From Candidatus Parabeggiatoa sp. nov. 2 (lineage in GTDB: Bacteria > Pseudomonadota > Gammaproteobacteria > Beggiatoales > Beggiatoaceae): a stretch of DNA of 64,000 nt. Positions 18,000-27,439 of the stretch are shown here, in pieces (within the stretch, counting starts at the first letter, position 1; each line of letters starts with the position of its first letter). Both the position numbers and the translations under genes were made by a program. The notes under the pieces are model-generated. The model did no database searches. It was given only the letters and a program-made list of their open reading frames with translations, and was not told the DNA's origin. The DNA is taken from NCBI GenBank assembly GCA_002085445.1, contig NBMI01000069.1, forward strand, positions 1 to 64,000, given 5' to 3'.

Positions 18000-19661
18000 A
18001 TGGTTTTTCACGCGGTTTTTTGGGATCATATAACTATTATGGTATCTCATCTCAGCGACTCTAATCTAAAATGCAACTTTCCCCATCTCGGCCTCCTTTT
18101 CTGGCTTTTCTTTGGGTTGCTCAGTGCTTGTGCGCCTCAACCACCCATGCAATCGCCGGGCCATATCAATACGAGTAACATTCCGCCTCCCAAAAAGGAT
18201 ATTCCGCCGCTGATACAGCAACGAGCCTTTGTGCCGCCACCTCAGCCCACAGCACCGTTGGAAGTTTATACGGTGGTAGTTGATAGTGTGCCGGTTGATA
18301 AGTTATTGTTTACATTGGCACGCGATGCTGGCCTGAATGTTGATATTCATCCGGGCATTACTGGCACTGTCACGCTCAATGCGCTCAATCAAACGCTACC
18401 GCAATTGCTGGAACGCATTGCTAAGCAAGTAGATTTGCGTTATCGGATTGACGGGACGACTGTGACTATTTCGCCCGATTTGCCTTATATGCGTTTATAT
18501 CAAATCGGTTATGTCAATATGTCTAGGGAGACTATCAGTGAAGTATCCGTCGCGACAGAAATCGCTCGTACTGGCGGAGGTATCAGTCAAGGTGGTACTG
18601 GCGGTGGTTCGGGCGGTAACACTTCCATCACCAAAATTACTAATAAATCAAACAATCGTTTTTGGGAAACACTTAACGAAAATATTCTGGCTATTTTGGC
18701 AACTACCCGTGATACCAGAAACGAGGATAATACCAAAGATAGAAAAGACAAAGTCATCATCAATAAAGAAAGCGGTGTTATGACAGTCCATGCGACTCAC
18801 AGACAGCATAAAGAGATACAGCGTTTTATTGATCAGGTACTTGCCAACGTACAAAGACAAGTGCTGATTGAAGCAACCATTGTAGAAGTGCAGCTCGGTG
18901 ATCAGTATCAAGCCGGGATAGATTGGCAACGCATTGCTGGAGATTTTAGTTATACACAATCACTGCTAGGGGGGAATCTGGGAAATACACCTTTTTATTC
19001 TTTTGGATACAGTAACCCTAACAGCCAAATTGGGAATATTTCTGCAACGGTGCGCTTACTTGAGCAGTTTGGCGCGGTTAAAGTGCTATCCAGTCCCAAA
19101 ATTATGGCACTGAATAATCAAACGGCCATCCTAAAAGTGGTTGATAATATTGTTTATTTTACGACAGAGATAAAAATCACCGAGACTGAGACAAGAACGA
19201 AGGAAACATTTACAACAAAAATCAATACAGTGCCGGTGGGCTTAGTGATGAGTGTGACTCCGCAAATCAGCGAAAATGAGGTTGTTATTATGAATATCCG
19301 CCCAACCATTTCGCGTGTGACGGAGTTCAAGCCTGATCCTAACCCAGTATTGGCAGAAGCAGGTACGCTCAACCTGATTCCTGAAATACAAGTGCGCGAA
19401 ATTGAGTCTATTCTTAGAATCAATAATGGTGATGTAGCGATTATTGGTGGTTTAATGCAAGATACCACTAACCAAAACACTCAAGGTGTACCGGTATTAT
19501 CACAACTGCCGTTGATTGGTGATTTGTTCAGTTACCGTGATGATAAATATGAAAAAACCGAATTGGTGATTTTTTTACGGCCGATAATTGTCAAAGAGGC
19601 GAGTTTGTCGGGCGATTTGCGTGATTATCGGGTTTACTTGCCGGATTTCCGTTCTCAGTGA
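18000..19661 (+). CDS. mshL: MshL/PilQ-type secretin of type IV pilus or MSHA system
   Basis: Outer-membrane secretin that forms the exit channel for a type IV pilus-like fibre. It is a lipoprotein: hydrophobic segment FWLFFGLLSAC with the lipidated cysteine near residue 44. The start is probably the ATG at 18039 (MVSHLSDSN) rather than the listed one. An STN-like domain follows (VDKLLFTLARDAGLNVDIHP), then a Gly-rich linker (GGTGGGSGG), an N1-type secretin domain (RQVLIEATIVEVQL) and the C-terminal secretin core (VKVLSSPKIMALNNQTAI, VPVGLVMSVTPQIS, GGLMQDTTNQNTQGVPVLS, FLRPIIV). The order and about 550 aa fit MshL. No other pilus gene precedes it; the ATPase at 19852 is convergent and may serve the same machine. 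Confidence 0.9.
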   Translation: MVFHAVFWDHITIMVSHLSDSNLKCNFPHLGLLFWLFFGLLSACAPQPPMQSPGHINTSNIPPPKKDIPPLIQQRAFVPPPQPTAPLEVYTVVVDSVPVDKLLFTLARDAGLNVDIHPGITGTVTLNALNQTLPQLLERIAKQVDLRYRIDGTTVTISPDLPYMRLYQIGYVNMSRETISEVSVATEIARTGGGISQGGTGGGSGGNTSITKITNKSNNRFWETLNENILAILATTRDTRNEDNTKDRKDKVIINKESGVMTVHATHRQHKEIQRFIDQVLANVQRQVLIEATIVEVQLGDQYQAGIDWQRIAGDFSYTQSLLGGNLGNTPFYSFGYSNPNSQIGNISATVRLLEQFGAVKVLSSPKIMALNNQTAILKVVDNIVYFTTEIKITETETRTKETFTTKINTVPVGLVMSVTPQISENEVVIMNIRPTISRVTEFKPDPNPVLAEAGTLNLIPEIQVREIESILRINNGDVAIIGGLMQDTTNQNTQGVPVLSQLPLIGDLFSYRDDKYEKTELVIFLRPIIVKEASLSGDLRDYRVYLPDFRSQ

Positions 19662-19674
19662 GAAGTTTAAGTGA

Positions 19675-19851
19675 TCAGCCCCAAGCTAGGGGCGGTGCCC
19701 CTGGCTATATTAATTTCGCACCAAAGGGGCTCTTGGAAGGGGCGATGCCCCTGGCTATATTAATCCGCCCCGTTGGGGCTAATCATTAATCATTAATCAT
19801 TAATCATTAATCATTAATCATTAATCCGCCCCGTTGGGGCTTTCTTTCTGA
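19675..19851. repeat. Palindromes and ATTAATC heptamers
   Basis: Two ggggcggtgcccctgg-type palindromes with ctatattaat linkers are followed by six to seven copies of the heptamer taatcat (19782-19826), flanked on both sides by ccgccccgttggggct. It fills the space between the convergent mshL and ATPase genes. Confidence 0.8.
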
Positions 19852-21177
19852 TCATTGAAAACTGGCAATTTTCCGCAAAAAGGGTTTGTTACGTTGCAAT
19901 ATTTTTGGAAGAGTGGCTATCGCCGCAACGGCGCTGTCTGCGTCAGCAAATTGGGCATAGACCATTTCCCAAAAAACGTCTCCTTTTCGGCTGACACGGT
20001 AGATATATAAGTCTTCTAATAGAGGCTGTATTTCTGGTTGGCGTAAAAAAGCGACTAAATTCTCCGTTTTATCCACCTTCGTTTGCATCACTTGAATACT
20101 ATAATGTTGTCCATTTGCTTTTGCTAACCACTGTTCGGTGGCTTCTAGGCGTTGCTGTAAAAGTGGATCAGTCGTGGTTGTAGAAATGGGTGGGAGAGTG
20201 GTTTCGGGTTTTGCCAAAGAAGTCGTTTCGGGGTTGGCCGAAAAAGTGGTTTCAGTATAGCTTTTCAACCAAGCCCAAGTTGTTTCTCGATAGGGTGAAA
20301 ACCATAGCCCTAGCACCAGCACAATAACAATCAGTAGGCTAACCCAAGTAGAAGTAAAAAATCGTGGACAAGCAAAACCACTGTCACGCGCCGCTAAGCA
20401 GATATGTTTTGGGCGGACAAGGTACGCATCGTCAGCAAAGGCCGCTAACAGGGCTTTATCCGCTAAAATATTAATTCGCCGCATTAGGCCTTTAGAAACT
20501 CTCGTTAACAGGCGGACGGCCGCCGGAGAAAAAACGGGTAGGCCTCGATAGCCAACTGCATGCATACGAAAACGTAAATATTCTCTTATGTCAGGGCGCG
20601 TCAATGCTTTTAAATAAAAACTATGAGTAATTCTTTCTTTCAGTTGACGAATATGGGTTGCCGACAAATTGTTATCTAATTCGGGTTGCCCAAACAAAAC
20701 AATTTGTAATAATTTATGGCGCGTCGTTTCTAAATTACTAAGTAAACGAATTTCTTCTAACGTTTCTAGCGGCATCTCTTGCGCTTCTTCAATAAAAACA
20801 ACGACTTGTTGATTATTCGCATGTTTTTCTAATAATCGCGTCTGTAAAGCTTGCATGACTTGGAGACGATTATCTTGCGGCGTGATAGGCAAGCGCATTT
20901 CAAGGGCGATGGCATGTAAAATCATTTCTGGGGGCAGACGGGGATTGACTATATAGACGACTTCTATTCGTTTGGGCAACTTTTCTTCTAGCATCCGACA
21001 TAACATGGTTTTGCCGCTGCCGACTTCTCCGACGACTTTGACAATGCCTTCGCCATTTTCAATGGCATAGACTAAGGCATTCAGCACTAGCCCTCGATTG
21101 CCGCCATGATAAAACAGTTGAGTATCGGGCGTGATTTTAAAAGGCGGATACTTTAAACCAAAATGTTCATAATACAT
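19852..21177 (-). CDS. ExeA/MshM-like AAA ATPase with C-terminal SPOR-like domain
   Basis: Cytoplasmic-membrane ATPase of 441 aa. It opens with the ExeA-type start MYYEHFGLKYPPFKITPD, then Walker A VGEVGSGKTML (near residue 50), Walker B VVVFIEEAQEMP and sensor motif QIVLFGQPELD. After an AAA lid and a helix-turn-helix-like segment comes one transmembrane helix (VSLLIVIVLVLGLWF, near 283), a Thr/Pro-rich linker and a periplasmic domain YSIQVMQTKVDKTENL...DLYIYRV that resembles SPOR or peptidoglycan-binding ends. ExeA and MshM help insert secretins through the cell wall, so a role with the convergent mshL is plausible. It starts at the ATG at 21177. Confidence 0.85.
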   Translation of the reverse strand: MYYEHFGLKYPPFKITPDTQLFYHGGNRGLVLNALVYAIENGEGIVKVVGEVGSGKTMLCRMLEEKLPKRIEVVYIVNPRLPPEMILHAIALEMRLPITPQDNRLQVMQALQTRLLEKHANNQQVVVFIEEAQEMPLETLEEIRLLSNLETTRHKLLQIVLFGQPELDNNLSATHIRQLKERITHSFYLKALTRPDIREYLRFRMHAVGYRGLPVFSPAAVRLLTRVSKGLMRRINILADKALLAAFADDAYLVRPKHICLAARDSGFACPRFFTSTWVSLLIVIVLVLGLWFSPYRETTWAWLKSYTETTFSANPETTSLAKPETTLPPISTTTTDPLLQQRLEATEQWLAKANGQHYSIQVMQTKVDKTENLVAFLRQPEIQPLLEDLYIYRVSRKGDVFWEMVYAQFADADSAVAAIATLPKILQRNKPFLRKIASFQ

Positions 21178-21530
21178 TGGTAAATTGGTTATTGCTCATT
21201 CCAGGGGCGTTGCCCCTGGCTTTAATAATACTTACCGAAGGGGCTAATAGAGATTTTAAAGTCAGCCCCAACGGGGCGAGATTAATATAGCCAGGGGCAC
21301 CGCCCCTGGAAGCGAAGCCCCAACGGGGCGAGATTAATATAGCCAGGGGCACCGCCCCTGGAAAGCCCCAACGGGGCGATATTAATATAGCCTGGGGCAC
21401 CGCCCCAATGCCATATCGTACCGCTTTTGAGTGAGGGCAACCACAAGGGATTGCCCCTACGAACCGTCATGTCATGTAGGGGCAATCCTTTATGGTTGCC
21501 CTTAACTTAATAGCATTGGGGCAACGCCCC
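21178..21530. repeat. Palindromic repeat array
   Basis: Four direct units of about 52-65 bp, each with gccccaacggggcga, ttaatatagcc and a ggggcaccgcccctgg-type palindrome (21200-21420), are followed by the segment gggattgcccctacgaaccg with an inverted copy at about 21479. The latter word also occurs at 43739-43790. No gene is present. Confidence 0.85.
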
Positions 21531-21574
21531 TGGCTTTGGGTTCCTTTTGTATTCTTCTGTCTATTACCTATTAC

Positions 21575-22978
21575 TTACCAATTACCCATGCCACTCTTGC
21601 TTAGGCGTTGCATTTTGCTGTATAAGGTGGTGCGGTTAATTCCTAATATGCGAGCGGCTTGGCTGAGGTTGCTTTGGCTGAGTTGGAGTGCGGCATTGAT
21701 GTAGCGACGTTCCAAATCTAGTAGCACTTCATCTAGGGAAAATCCCTCTTTGTTTAGTTGTTGCAATAGCGCTTCATCGGAATCACTGTTGGGTTCGCTA
21801 TTCGAACTCGTTTCTAATTCTTCTTCTAATTGAGTTTTGTTCACCAATTGGTTGGGATATTTCGCACCAAGACGAATCACAATATTGCGTAATTCACGAA
21901 CATTGCCGGGAAAATGATATTGCTTCCAGCATTCCTTCGCTTCTTCATCTAACCTGAATAAGGTGCCCATCTCCGCATAAAATTCTTGAAAGTTGGTTAA
22001 TAACAAAAATTTATCATCATCGCGTTCATTTAAGGAAGGCACTTTAATCGTCAACACGCTGAGACGGTGATACAAGTCGCCACGAAAGTTTCCTTTCTTC
22101 ACTTCTTCGCGTAAATCGCGGTTAGTGGAGGCGATAAGTCGTGCTTGAGATTGGCGCACTTTTGTCTCGCCTAGCCGATAATATTCACCGTTTTCTAAGA
22201 CGCGCAATAACTTAGATTGCAGTGGTAGCGGCATTTCGCCAATTTCATCCAGTATCAAACTGCCTTGATTAGCTTCTTCAAAAAAACCAGCGCGTGCCGT
22301 AGTCGCCCCCGTAAACGCGCCCTTGGCATGTCCAAATAATTGCGCTTCAAGTAATTCTGAAGTAAAAGCGGCACAATTAACAATTAAGCAAGGCGCTTTG
22401 GCGCGTTGGCTTTGACTGTGCAAACATTGGACAACCAATTCTTTACCCGTGCCAGAATCGCCCTGAACTAGCACCGAAAACGGAAAGTTCGCAAATTGCT
22501 TGATTTGAACACGCAACGTTTCCATTGGCAGGCTTTGCCCAATCAGCCCACACTCTTTTTGTTTTGCTTGAGGCTTATGTTGTTCAGCGTCCAAAATCAT
22601 CAATTGATGTTTTAGTCGCGCCTTGAGCAATTCCATGTCACACGGTTTATTAATAAAATCCACCGCGCCCAGTGTCAAAGCATGTCGCACATTCTCTACC
22701 GCATCTTGCCCAGATAGAATGAGAATTTTAATCGACGGATTAAAAGTCAACAATTCTGAAACTAAAATAAAACCTTCCTCTGGAGTGTGCGGAGAAGGCG
22801 GCAACCCAAGATCGACCAAAGCTAAATTCGGTAATACTGGGAGCTTGTGGAGCAAACGCCTTGCTTCTTCACGACTTGCAACAACATGAGCTGTAAAACT
22901 ATTTTTTAAGACAAAGGCAAGAGATTCACTAATTAATGGATCATCATCGACTAGCAACAAACTTGGCAGAGCAGCCAT
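21575..22978 (-). CDS. Sigma-54-dependent response regulator (NtrC family)
   Basis: Transcription factor of 467 aa that activates RNA polymerase with sigma-54. The receiver domain begins LLLVDDDPLISESL; the phospho-acceptor aspartate is in LALVDLGLP, followed by a short insertion, and the conserved lysine in FINKPCD. The AAA+ domain has Walker A GDSGTGKELV, the sigma-54 contact GAFTGAT, Walker B ILDEIGEMP and the R-finger region (SARLIASTNRDLREE-like, seen as LIASTNRDL). A Fis-type helix-turn-helix ends the protein (LSQAARILGINRTTLYSKM). No sensor kinase is next to it and its target is unknown. It shares strand with the ATPase 400 bp downstream but repeats separate them. Confidence 0.92.
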   Translation of the reverse strand: MAALPSLLLVDDDPLISESLAFVLKNSFTAHVVASREEARRLLHKLPVLPNLALVDLGLPPSPHTPEEGFILVSELLTFNPSIKILILSGQDAVENVRHALTLGAVDFINKPCDMELLKARLKHQLMILDAEQHKPQAKQKECGLIGQSLPMETLRVQIKQFANFPFSVLVQGDSGTGKELVVQCLHSQSQRAKAPCLIVNCAAFTSELLEAQLFGHAKGAFTGATTARAGFFEEANQGSLILDEIGEMPLPLQSKLLRVLENGEYYRLGETKVRQSQARLIASTNRDLREEVKKGNFRGDLYHRLSVLTIKVPSLNERDDDKFLLLTNFQEFYAEMGTLFRLDEEAKECWKQYHFPGNVRELRNIVIRLGAKYPNQLVNKTQLEEELETSSNSEPNSDSDEALLQQLNKEGFSLDEVLLDLERRYINAALQLSQSNLSQAARILGINRTTLYSKMQRLSKSGMGNW

Positions 22979-23312
22979 AATTTGGTGTCCTTTTAAACTT
23001 TATTTTGTAAAAATTAACAAGGAGTGCAAAACGTGCTTTGCACATACAAGGATCGCTAAGGACTCCAAGGGGTGCAAAGCTGGCTTTGCTTCAGCCTCAG
23101 AATAAATTCTTCGGTATTCGCATCGTTCAGCTAAAGCCTACTAATAGTGCCCTTTAGGGTACTTTAGCTTTAAGCCTTAGAATTTATTCTAAGGCGTTAC
23201 GATATGGCATTGACGTAAAAATGGGCTGTAGGGGCTCTCTCTCGTGTTCGCCCAGCTTTGCACGTACAAGGATCGCTAAGTACTCCAGAAAGCCCCTTAG
23301 GGGAGAAGGTGG
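22979..23312. other. Intergenic repeats
   Basis: No gene is seen. It contains two copies of a segment with gcaaagctggctttgc and acaaggatcgctaaggactcc-type words (23030-23090 and about 23255-23290), and an inverted pair around gtgccctttagggtac with ctaaagcctactaatag, a motif shared with the fold-back element at 59835-60012. Confidence 0.6.
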
Positions 23313-24173
23313 TTAGGATAATGAGAACAAGCCCAAACGCTTTGTAATTTCCAAAGTCGGCCCGGCTTGATTAAGCGTATAAAAATGCAAGCCCGGTGCG
23401 CCGCCTTCCAATAAACGCTCACACAATTTTGTCACCACATTTATGCCAAACGCTTGCAGTCCTTCTTTATCTTCCGCAAAATCGGCCAGCCGCCGGCGCA
23501 ACCAGCGCGGAACCTCGGCCCCGCAAGTATCAGAAAACCGCACCAATTGTTCATAATTGCCAATTGGCATAATGCCGGGCACAATAGGAATATCAATACC
23601 GCGCTCAGCGCAACTGTCTAAAAGACGAAAATAGGCCTCGGCATTATAAAAATACTGCGTGATGGCACTGTTTGCCCCGGCATCCACTTTTTGCTTGAAA
23701 AAATCCAAGTCCGCTTTGGCGCTGCGAGCTTCGGGATGAAATTCGGGATAAGCGGCGACTTCGATATGGAAATGTGATCCGGTTTCTGTCCGAATAAATT
23801 CAACTAATTCATTGGCATAGCGAAAGTCTCCCAAAGGCCCCGCCCATCCTGACGGCTTATCACCCCGCAAAGCGACAATGCGTCGAATACCGTGCGCTTG
23901 ATAATTTTGCAACAACTTGAGAACATTTTCACCGCTGCTGCCAATACAAGATAAATGCGGCGCTGCGTCAAAGTCGGATTGTTCTTGAATTTCAACGACG
24001 GTTTCAAAGGTTTTTTCCTGCGTAGAACCGCCAGCGCCAAATGTCACTGAAAAATAAGCGGGCTGTAACGCTTGCAACTGTTCGCGAGTTTGACGCAATT
24101 TTAGCACACCTTTTTCGGTGCGCGGCGGGAAAAATTCGCAACTGATTGTTAATGCTGGTATTTGTGATGTCAT
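23313..24173 (-). CDS. metF: 5,10-methylenetetrahydrofolate reductase
   Basis: Flavin enzyme that reduces methylenetetrahydrofolate to 5-methyltetrahydrofolate, the methyl donor for MetH. The 286-aa length is typical. It shows the N-terminal CEFFPPRTEKG, the FSVTFGAGGSTQ strand, HLSCIGSS, the RRIVALRGDKPSG motif, IEVAAYPEFHPEA, ITQYFYN and PIVPGIMPIGNY. All family landmarks are present, with no sign of damage. It stands alone between repeats; no SAM riboswitch or MetJ-like operator was recognised in the 140 bp upstream, which instead carry two copies of a taagataaatcttg-type palindrome. Confidence 0.97.
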   Translation of the reverse strand: MTSQIPALTISCEFFPPRTEKGVLKLRQTREQLQALQPAYFSVTFGAGGSTQEKTFETVVEIQEQSDFDAAPHLSCIGSSGENVLKLLQNYQAHGIRRIVALRGDKPSGWAGPLGDFRYANELVEFIRTETGSHFHIEVAAYPEFHPEARSAKADLDFFKQKVDAGANSAITQYFYNAEAYFRLLDSCAERGIDIPIVPGIMPIGNYEQLVRFSDTCGAEVPRWLRRRLADFAEDKEGLQAFGINVVTKLCERLLEGGAPGLHFYTLNQAGPTLEITKRLGLFSLS

Positions 24174-24311
24174 GGACTTTACTGTACTTGGTTAAAAGAG
24201 TGTTATCAAAACATACAATTGGTATTGTACACAAGTATTATCTTGCACAAGGGCGGACGTACAAGATAAATCTTGTACTTCTGTGTCCAAGATAAATCTT
24301 GGACTCCGGTT

Positions 24312-24891
24312 TTAACTCCTGGTGAACACTGTGCCATCGAGCGAACCACCTGATGTACCCATCTCTGTGTCAAACTCAATCTTGTGAATGAGTTTACCGC
24401 CAGTCATACTGGTGTCTATCTGAAAGGTCGTCTGAGAGGCAACGTTGGTTTTGCCAATAAGGTTGCCGTCTTTATCAAAAGCAAACAGTGTCTTTTTGGT
24501 TCCATCATCGTCTGTGTCGAAGAGTCGAACCTGTTCCACTCCACAGTTAAATATTCCCACAATACCACTACTATGGTAATTGTTAGAACCCGTAGAAGAA
24601 TTATTTGCACCAAGGACGAGATCAGAACTACCTACCTTTTTGTTGCCATAATTTTTGTTTGTGATATGGACACCATCCGCGTTTCCCCCATTAGAACCAT
24701 TGGAATCGTCATCAGTAAAGGAAACTTGGAATCCATCCGCGCCTTTGAATACCAGATTCCCTTGTGATTGTCCCTGAGCATCAGTTCCACTGTTAAAGTT
24801 GAGATCAATCAAAGTTGCCGCGTTCACAGTTCCTGCCATCAAACCCAGCTCGCGTACCAGCGAGACACAGACTTAGTAATTTTCGCTTCAT
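24312..24891 (-). pseudogene. Small secreted protein, frameshifted in the signal peptide
   Basis: The natural start is probably the ATG at 24891, preceded by aaggaat: it gives MKRKLLSLCLAGT, then loses frame. The frame that holds the mature protein resumes as ELGLMAGTVNAATLIDLNF, so removing one base near 24850-24860 restores a classical signal peptide ending VNA-A. The mature part, about 165 aa, is rich in Gly, Asn, Ser and Asp and ends GGSLDGTVFTRS. It contains FDTDDDGTKKTLFAFDKDGNLIG, and a single cysteine. No PEP-CTERM or other sorting tail was seen and no family was recognised. A sequencing error or a true frameshift would look the same. Confidence 0.55.
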
Positions 24892-24984
24892 AACAAATTC
24901 CTTGTGAGTTGAATAAAAAGTATAATATATAAAACCTAATTTAACAAAACAAGGGTGCGGCCCCCTACCACAAAACTTTTTTAT

Positions 24985-25080
24985 AATTAACAAAATCAGT
25001 GATCAGTAATCAGTAATCAGTAATCAGTAATCAGTAATCAGTAATCAGTATTCAGTGATCCGGCGTTTCCAGGTAGATAC
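24985..25080. repeat. CAGTAAT heptamer array
   Basis: About nine copies of the heptamer cagtaat with few variants (25000-25052), preceded by a gatcagt variant. The array lies between the frameshifted secreted gene and a vWA fragment. Confidence 0.9.
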
Positions 25081-25224
25081 ACTGGCTATATTAATGTCGC
25101 CCCGTTGGGGCTTTTCTATTAGCCCCTTCGGTATGTGTTATTAAAGCCCCTAGAAAACGCCCCTGGCTTTCTTGTTTATTTACGGACAAGTCTGATAACT
25201 GATCACTGTTCGCTGATCACTGAA

Positions 25225-25408
25225 GCCGAGCGCGGCATGTATATTTTCATGAGCGACGGCCATATTGATGATTTAGAGGCCGTCAAGCGTTATACTATTC
25301 AACTTGCCAAAGATATTGCCGCCGGCAAACACAACTTTATCAAATGTGTTTTGATAGGCGTGGGCAAAAAAGTCGATGAAAACCAAATAGTCGCGTTCTT
25401 AGTTTTCA
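25225..25408 (+). pseudogene. von Willebrand A domain fragment
   Basis: An open stretch coding for MYIFMSDGHIDDLEAVKRYT and then KDIAAGKHNFIKCVLIGVGKK. The MSDG segment corresponds to the third MIDAS region of vWA domains. Both sides of the fragment run directly into ataactg/gatcact heptamer DNA, so the 5' and 3' parts of the gene are missing. The encoded peptide is not similar enough to the intact vWA protein at 28087 to be its direct duplicate. It is a relic of a tellurite-resistance-like vWA gene. Confidence 0.55.
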
Positions 25409-25409
25409 G

Positions 25410-25680
25410 TGATCAGTGAAATAACTGATAACTGATAACTGATAACTAATAACTAACGAGCCTCTTGCAAAACTCGTCAAAACGGGATTTTCTCTTATCA
25501 ACACAGAGAACTCAGTGCCCTCAGTGTTGAGAAACCGTTTTGCAATTCCTTATAATAACTAATAATTAATAACTGATTACTGTTCAGTGAAAAAATAGTT
25601 ACTGATAACTGAAAAACTGATAACTGATAACTGATAACTGATCACTGTTAACTGATCACAGAAACAAAAAGGCGTTATTA
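25410..25680. repeat. TAACTGA heptamer arrays before the HNH endonuclease
   Basis: Two arrays of gataact/TAACTGA heptamers (25421-25455 and about 25590-25665) flank a roughly 90-bp segment with inverted halves (aacacagagaactcagtg and its counterpart cctcagtgttgagaaa, 25497-25545). TAACTGA tandem repeats in intergenic DNA are a reported feature of marine Beggiatoaceae. The second array ends 15 bp before the start of the next gene, so it could influence its expression. Confidence 0.88.
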
Positions 25681-25683
25681 ATT

Positions 25684-26412
25684 ATGAGTCAAGTTGACAA
25701 GCGTATATTGGATATCGTCAACAAGGTGACAAAGAAAAGGCCGAAAACGGTCATTGCTCACCTTTTGGAACATGATTTTATTACCACTGAGGAAATTAAG
25801 GAAATTTATGGATATCATCATCCGCCGAGGGCGATTAGAGACGTGAGAGAGGAAGGAATACCAATAGAAACGTTTAAAGTCACTGGCTCTGACGGTAGAA
25901 AAATTGGTGCTTATAAATTTGGTGATCCTGAGCAAATTGGGAAACACAAATTGGGCAGTCGAAATGTATTTCCTAAAGCCTTTAAACAAGGGCTGATAGA
26001 AAGGTATGGTTCCAAGTGTGCCATAACTGGCGAACAATTTGAAGGACGTTATTTGCAGATTGTTCACAGAGTTCCTGATGAAGTGGCAGGTGACTTGATA
26101 GCTGATGAACGTCACCCTGAACAATTTATGCTTTTATCTGGAACGGCAAAACGGCAAAAATCATGGGCGTGTGAACACTGTGAGAATTTCTTGGGGGTAA
26201 AAGACAGCGAAAAGTGCCAGTCGTGCTATTGGGCTTATCCAGATTCTTATACTCACTTAGCCACGAAAGAAATACGAAGAATCGAATTAGTGTGGCAAGA
26301 AACGGCAGAGGTAAAAGAGTATGAGAAAATGGTCAGTGAAAGCAGTGAAGCTGGCAAAACGATTCAAGATTACCTGAAAGAAATACTCCAAAAGCGCCAC
26401 GAGAGTGATTAG
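25684..26412 (+). CDS. HNH-type restriction endonuclease, predicted
   Basis: A 242-aa protein with a helical N-terminus that looks like a winged-helix unit (VIAHLLEHDFITTEEIKEIYG, then HPPRAIRDVREEGIPIETF). A C-terminal HNH-like nuclease follows: CAITGEQFEGRYLQIVHRVP, and a zinc knuckle CEHCENFLGVKDSEKCQSC. A convergent adenine methyltransferase lies 150 bp downstream, which supports a restriction role. The start ATG at 25684 sits right after a heptamer array. Family assignment to a named enzyme was not possible, and the recognition site is unknown. Apparently intact. Confidence 0.72.
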   Translation: MSQVDKRILDIVNKVTKKRPKTVIAHLLEHDFITTEEIKEIYGYHHPPRAIRDVREEGIPIETFKVTGSDGRKIGAYKFGDPEQIGKHKLGSRNVFPKAFKQGLIERYGSKCAITGEQFEGRYLQIVHRVPDEVAGDLIADERHPEQFMLLSGTAKRQKSWACEHCENFLGVKDSEKCQSCYWAYPDSYTHLATKEIRRIELVWQETAEVKEYEKMVSESSEAGKTIQDYLKEILQKRHESD

Positions 26413-26565
26413 CGTGTTTTAAAAGGTGGCATAACTCCCAAACCCTATTTGTTTGTAGTAGGCGATTTATCGCCTTTTTCACTAGTACAGGAGAGTGGAA
26501 ATAGGAAACTTCCGCCTTACTGTACTAGTTTGTAGTAGGCGATTTATCGCCTCTGGTTTGTAGAT
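26413..26565. repeat. Convergent intergenic region with short fold-back
   Basis: Between the convergent R-M genes lie two copies of tttgtagtaggcgatttatc (about 26451 and 26529) around a 46-bp fold-back with ends ctagtacaggagagtgga and tccgccttactgtactag (26482-26527). Those ends match the larger fold-back at 59835-60012. The hairpin may serve as terminator for both genes. Confidence 0.65.
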
Positions 26566-27429
26566 CTAAACCTTATATTTTTTTGTTTCAACCAGTGCCG
26601 GCGATAAATATAAAGATTCAATGGTTTTCTGATTTCGCCCAAGTAAAGTGGCTTGTGCTGAACGCCCAGCGTTTAAACTGACTTTTTCTAATGCCAAATA
26701 CTGAGGCAACTCTTTTCCATAAGATTTCTCGCCACACTTTCCGTCAAAAGAAAGTAAATAGGGAACATTAGTATAATTCAGTCTTTCTAGCTCTCCAATC
26801 AAGCTTTTTAAATTCAAATGATAAGCATAGCGTGGATCATGTTTGCCGCTGGTGCCTTGCCAAGGCGGATCCATGTAGACGAAATCATTTGGCGTGGCTT
26901 TACGGAGGATTTTCCTAAAATCCTCCGCAAAAATACGAACCTTTCCGTTGAGAAGTAAAGAGGCTGCTTTCACTTCAGCTTTTAATTTTTCTGGCTTCAT
27001 CCCCAATCTTCTGTTGTCGGGCGATTGGTTAAATTCTCCGGCTGAATTGAACCGGATGGAATTTTTAACGCAACGAGCCATTAAATAGAATAACGCCGAC
27101 GGTGACTGATTCTGATTGAAGAGTTCTCTCACGTCTGAAAAATACTCTTTTTCATTACCAAGCTGGCTATTGAAGAAATGACTGTATTCCTCTATAAGGG
27201 TATTAGGTTGCTTTACAATCAGTTTCCAAAGTTCTGCCAACGGCTTGAACTTATCATTAATGACATAACGAGTTGCCTTATGACTCGCAGCGGCAGCTAA
27301 TGTGACTGCCGCTGAACCAGCAAAAGGTTCATAGAAAGTCTCAATCTTTCTAAACGGCATAAACGCGAGTATCCGAGGTGCCAGTTTTCTCTTACTGCCC
27401 TGATAGGGAATAACATGCGGTATTTTCAA
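26566..27429 (-). CDS. D12-class DNA adenine-N6 methyltransferase
   Basis: Dam-like methyltransferase of 287 aa, presumably the modification partner of the HNH endonuclease. The order is that of the alpha class: N-terminal PYQGSKRKLAPRIL, the AdoMet-binding FYEPFAGSAAVTLAAAASH, a target-recognition region, then the catalytic motif IV DPPW in FVYMDPPWQGTSG and a C-terminal LLSFDGKCGEKSYG segment. Length is typical of solitary or type II Dam-family enzymes. It reads towards the nuclease gene, with the two 3' ends about 150 bp apart. The repeated ttgccaaacctcggc words lie just upstream of its start. Confidence 0.9.
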   Translation of the reverse strand: MKIPHVIPYQGSKRKLAPRILAFMPFRKIETFYEPFAGSAAVTLAAAASHKATRYVINDKFKPLAELWKLIVKQPNTLIEEYSHFFNSQLGNEKEYFSDVRELFNQNQSPSALFYLMARCVKNSIRFNSAGEFNQSPDNRRLGMKPEKLKAEVKAASLLLNGKVRIFAEDFRKILRKATPNDFVYMDPPWQGTSGKHDPRYAYHLNLKSLIGELERLNYTNVPYLLSFDGKCGEKSYGKELPQYLALEKVSLNAGRSAQATLLGRNQKTIESLYLSPALVETKKYKV

Positions 27430-27439
27430 TTTTCATCTC

